Below, piece after piece: positions 48,577 through 49,346 of a stretch of 49,346 bases of DNA. A model generated the notes under the pieces. It searched no databases and had not been told where the DNA came from. It saw only the letters and a list, made by a program, of their open reading frames with translations. The DNA comes from CALBPI01 sp039033695 (GTDB taxonomy: Bacteria; Pseudomonadota; Gammaproteobacteria; Steroidobacterales; Woeseiaceae), in assembly GCA_039033695.1 (NCBI GenBank), contig JBCCCC010000007.1, forward strand, positions 1 to 49,346. Direction: 5' to 3'. Made by a program: the position numbers and the translations under genes. The number at the start of each line of letters is the position of its first letter. Position 1 is the stretch's first letter.

Positions 48577-49346
48577 CGCGCGAGCGCATGCGGGACCGGT
48601 TTTCTGTTTTTCCGGGGCGGTACACATAGGTCGCGCAATCGGCGACATCATTGGCGTACAACAGCCAGTCTTCACCACTTGTCGGCAGCTGAGCGCCGTG
48701 TGCATTGTCTAGAATCGCGCGAATGACTTTTTGGTCTGCAACGCATTGCATCAGCGCGTAGTCTTCCTGAATACGAAGCCCGCTGTCGGCTGCCGAGCGA
48801 CTGCTGTGTTGAAGCTGCGCAAAATTGAAATTCACGCCCTTGGCACCGCAATCGAGTAAGTACTCAATCACCGCGTCATGATCATGCCGTGGCACGATCG
48901 CCGAAAGACATTGCTGCTGGGCAAGCGTCAGCGCGTCTGTTGAGTTAATGCCAAGACCCGCACTCTGTGCCCCGGCGCCGACCGGCCGCACGCCGCCGTC
49001 GCGCCAGTGAGTATGCCCGCTGAGGTAATCAATCGCGTTGATGATCTGCTGAACATTGGCGGCGTAGTGGTGGCTGGACACCCGGCTTGGCAAGTTGAAA
49101 ATGCCCTCGTCCACATTAACCCGATACATGAAGCCGCGACCTGGCTTCGAGAGCTCCCCGGCTTGCGCCATGACGTGAAATACCGCCTCAGTCTCGGCCT
49201 TGGTGCACAGCACCAGCAACACATCCTTCTCATGCGTTTTGGTGATCCGCAACCAGCCCAGACGATCACGCAATCCACGACCTTCCGCCAGATAGACCAC
49301 TGGCCCGTGCGCACCCGCGGCAATCGCCGCGCGCGCAATCCGATCA
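48566..49346 (-). CDS. P-II-like (GlnB-superfamily-like) protein, 5' end outside window
   Basis: The frame is open to the window edge, so the N-terminus is missing; at least 260 residues. The first visible domain reads ARAAIAAGAHGPVVYLAEGR, then ITKTHEKDVLLVLCTKAETE and SKPGRGFMYRVNVDEGIFNL, the order of strands in P-II-type proteins. A second similar unit follows: HDAVIEYLLDCGAKGVNFNF, EDYALMQCVADQKVIRAILD and a basic tail. This suggests a tandem P-II-like fold that might sense a nucleotide or metabolite. No uridylylation-type T-loop tyrosine motif is seen. The family call is by pattern only. Confidence 0.6.
   Translation of the reverse strand, partial: DRIARAAIAAGAHGPVVYLAEGRGLRDRLGWLRITKTHEKDVLLVLCTKAETEAVFHVMAQAGELSKPGRGFMYRVNVDEGIFNLPSRVSSHHYAANVQQIINAIDYLSGHTHWRDGGVRPVGAGAQSAGLGINSTDALTLAQQQCLSAIVPRHDHDAVIEYLLDCGAKGVNFNFAQLQHSSRSAADSGLRIQEDYALMQCVADQKVIRAILDNAHGAQLPTSGEDWLLYANDVADCATYVYRPGKTENRSRMRSRAVA

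Overview
The window looks like chromosomal DNA of a GC-rich gammaproteobacterium, probably an environmental or marine heterotroph. The evidence is an AceK-regulated glyoxylate shunt, a PEP-CTERM protein with a PAPAT-type tail, SirB, RraA, YjdF, a TonB receptor and a large secreted HExxH metalloprotease. The lineage (for example Woeseiales- or Steroidobacter-like) is a guess. There are no rRNA or tRNA genes, insertion sequences, phage genes or CRISPR arrays.

Region 1 (1-10.7 kb) is central metabolism. It holds the end of a patatin-like phospholipase, then icd followed directly by aceK, whose product phosphorylates Icd. On the minus strand is a tight ilvH-proB-proA-orf99 operon. The acetolactate synthase catalytic gene ilvB is divergent from its regulatory partner ilvH, an unusual arrangement. 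A threonine/serine dehydratase gene is convergent with ilvB.

Region 2 (11-27.4 kb) is mostly envelope and secreted functions: a membrane diguanylate cyclase, an exported VOC protein, a metalloprotease, an HTH regulator/membrane protein pair behind a phased repeat operator, YjdF, a gamma-glutamyltransferase coupled to a c-haem/beta-propeller protein, a PEP-CTERM protein behind a sigma-54-type promoter, SirB, a TonB receptor, an ArsN2-like acetyltransferase, pterin dehydratase, a Tat-signal aminotransferase and an OmpA-family protein.

Region 3 (27.6-41.5 kb) is the most striking part: eleven minus-strand genes, mostly overlapping or a few bases apart. In transcription order they encode a Ser/Thr kinase with four zinc ribbons, a PP2C phosphatase, a Gly-rich lipoprotein, a second lipoprotein, a transmembrane kinase with TPR- and PEGA-like parts, an FHA-like/TM/PEGA/SUMF1 protein, a small acidic exported protein, a MotA/TolQ/ExbB-type channel, an Hsp70/actin-like protein fused to FHA, and two paralogous VWA proteins with an ExbD/MotB-like N-terminal membrane anchor. 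I read this as a phospho-controlled, proton-driven envelope machine, with kinases, phosphatase and FHA readers in the cytoplasm, a stator in the inner membrane, and VWA, PEGA and lipoproteins in the periplasm. No type VI secretion structural genes are present.

Region 4 (41.6-49.3 kb) holds a DUF3108 protein, rraA, a potential three-way-junction RNA or DNA element, a DUF533 protein, aceA (isocitrate lyase) divergent from a LysR regulator, glcB (malate synthase G) and a partial P-II-like protein. aceA and glcB complete the glyoxylate shunt whose branch-point control (icd-aceK) lies at the other end of the window.
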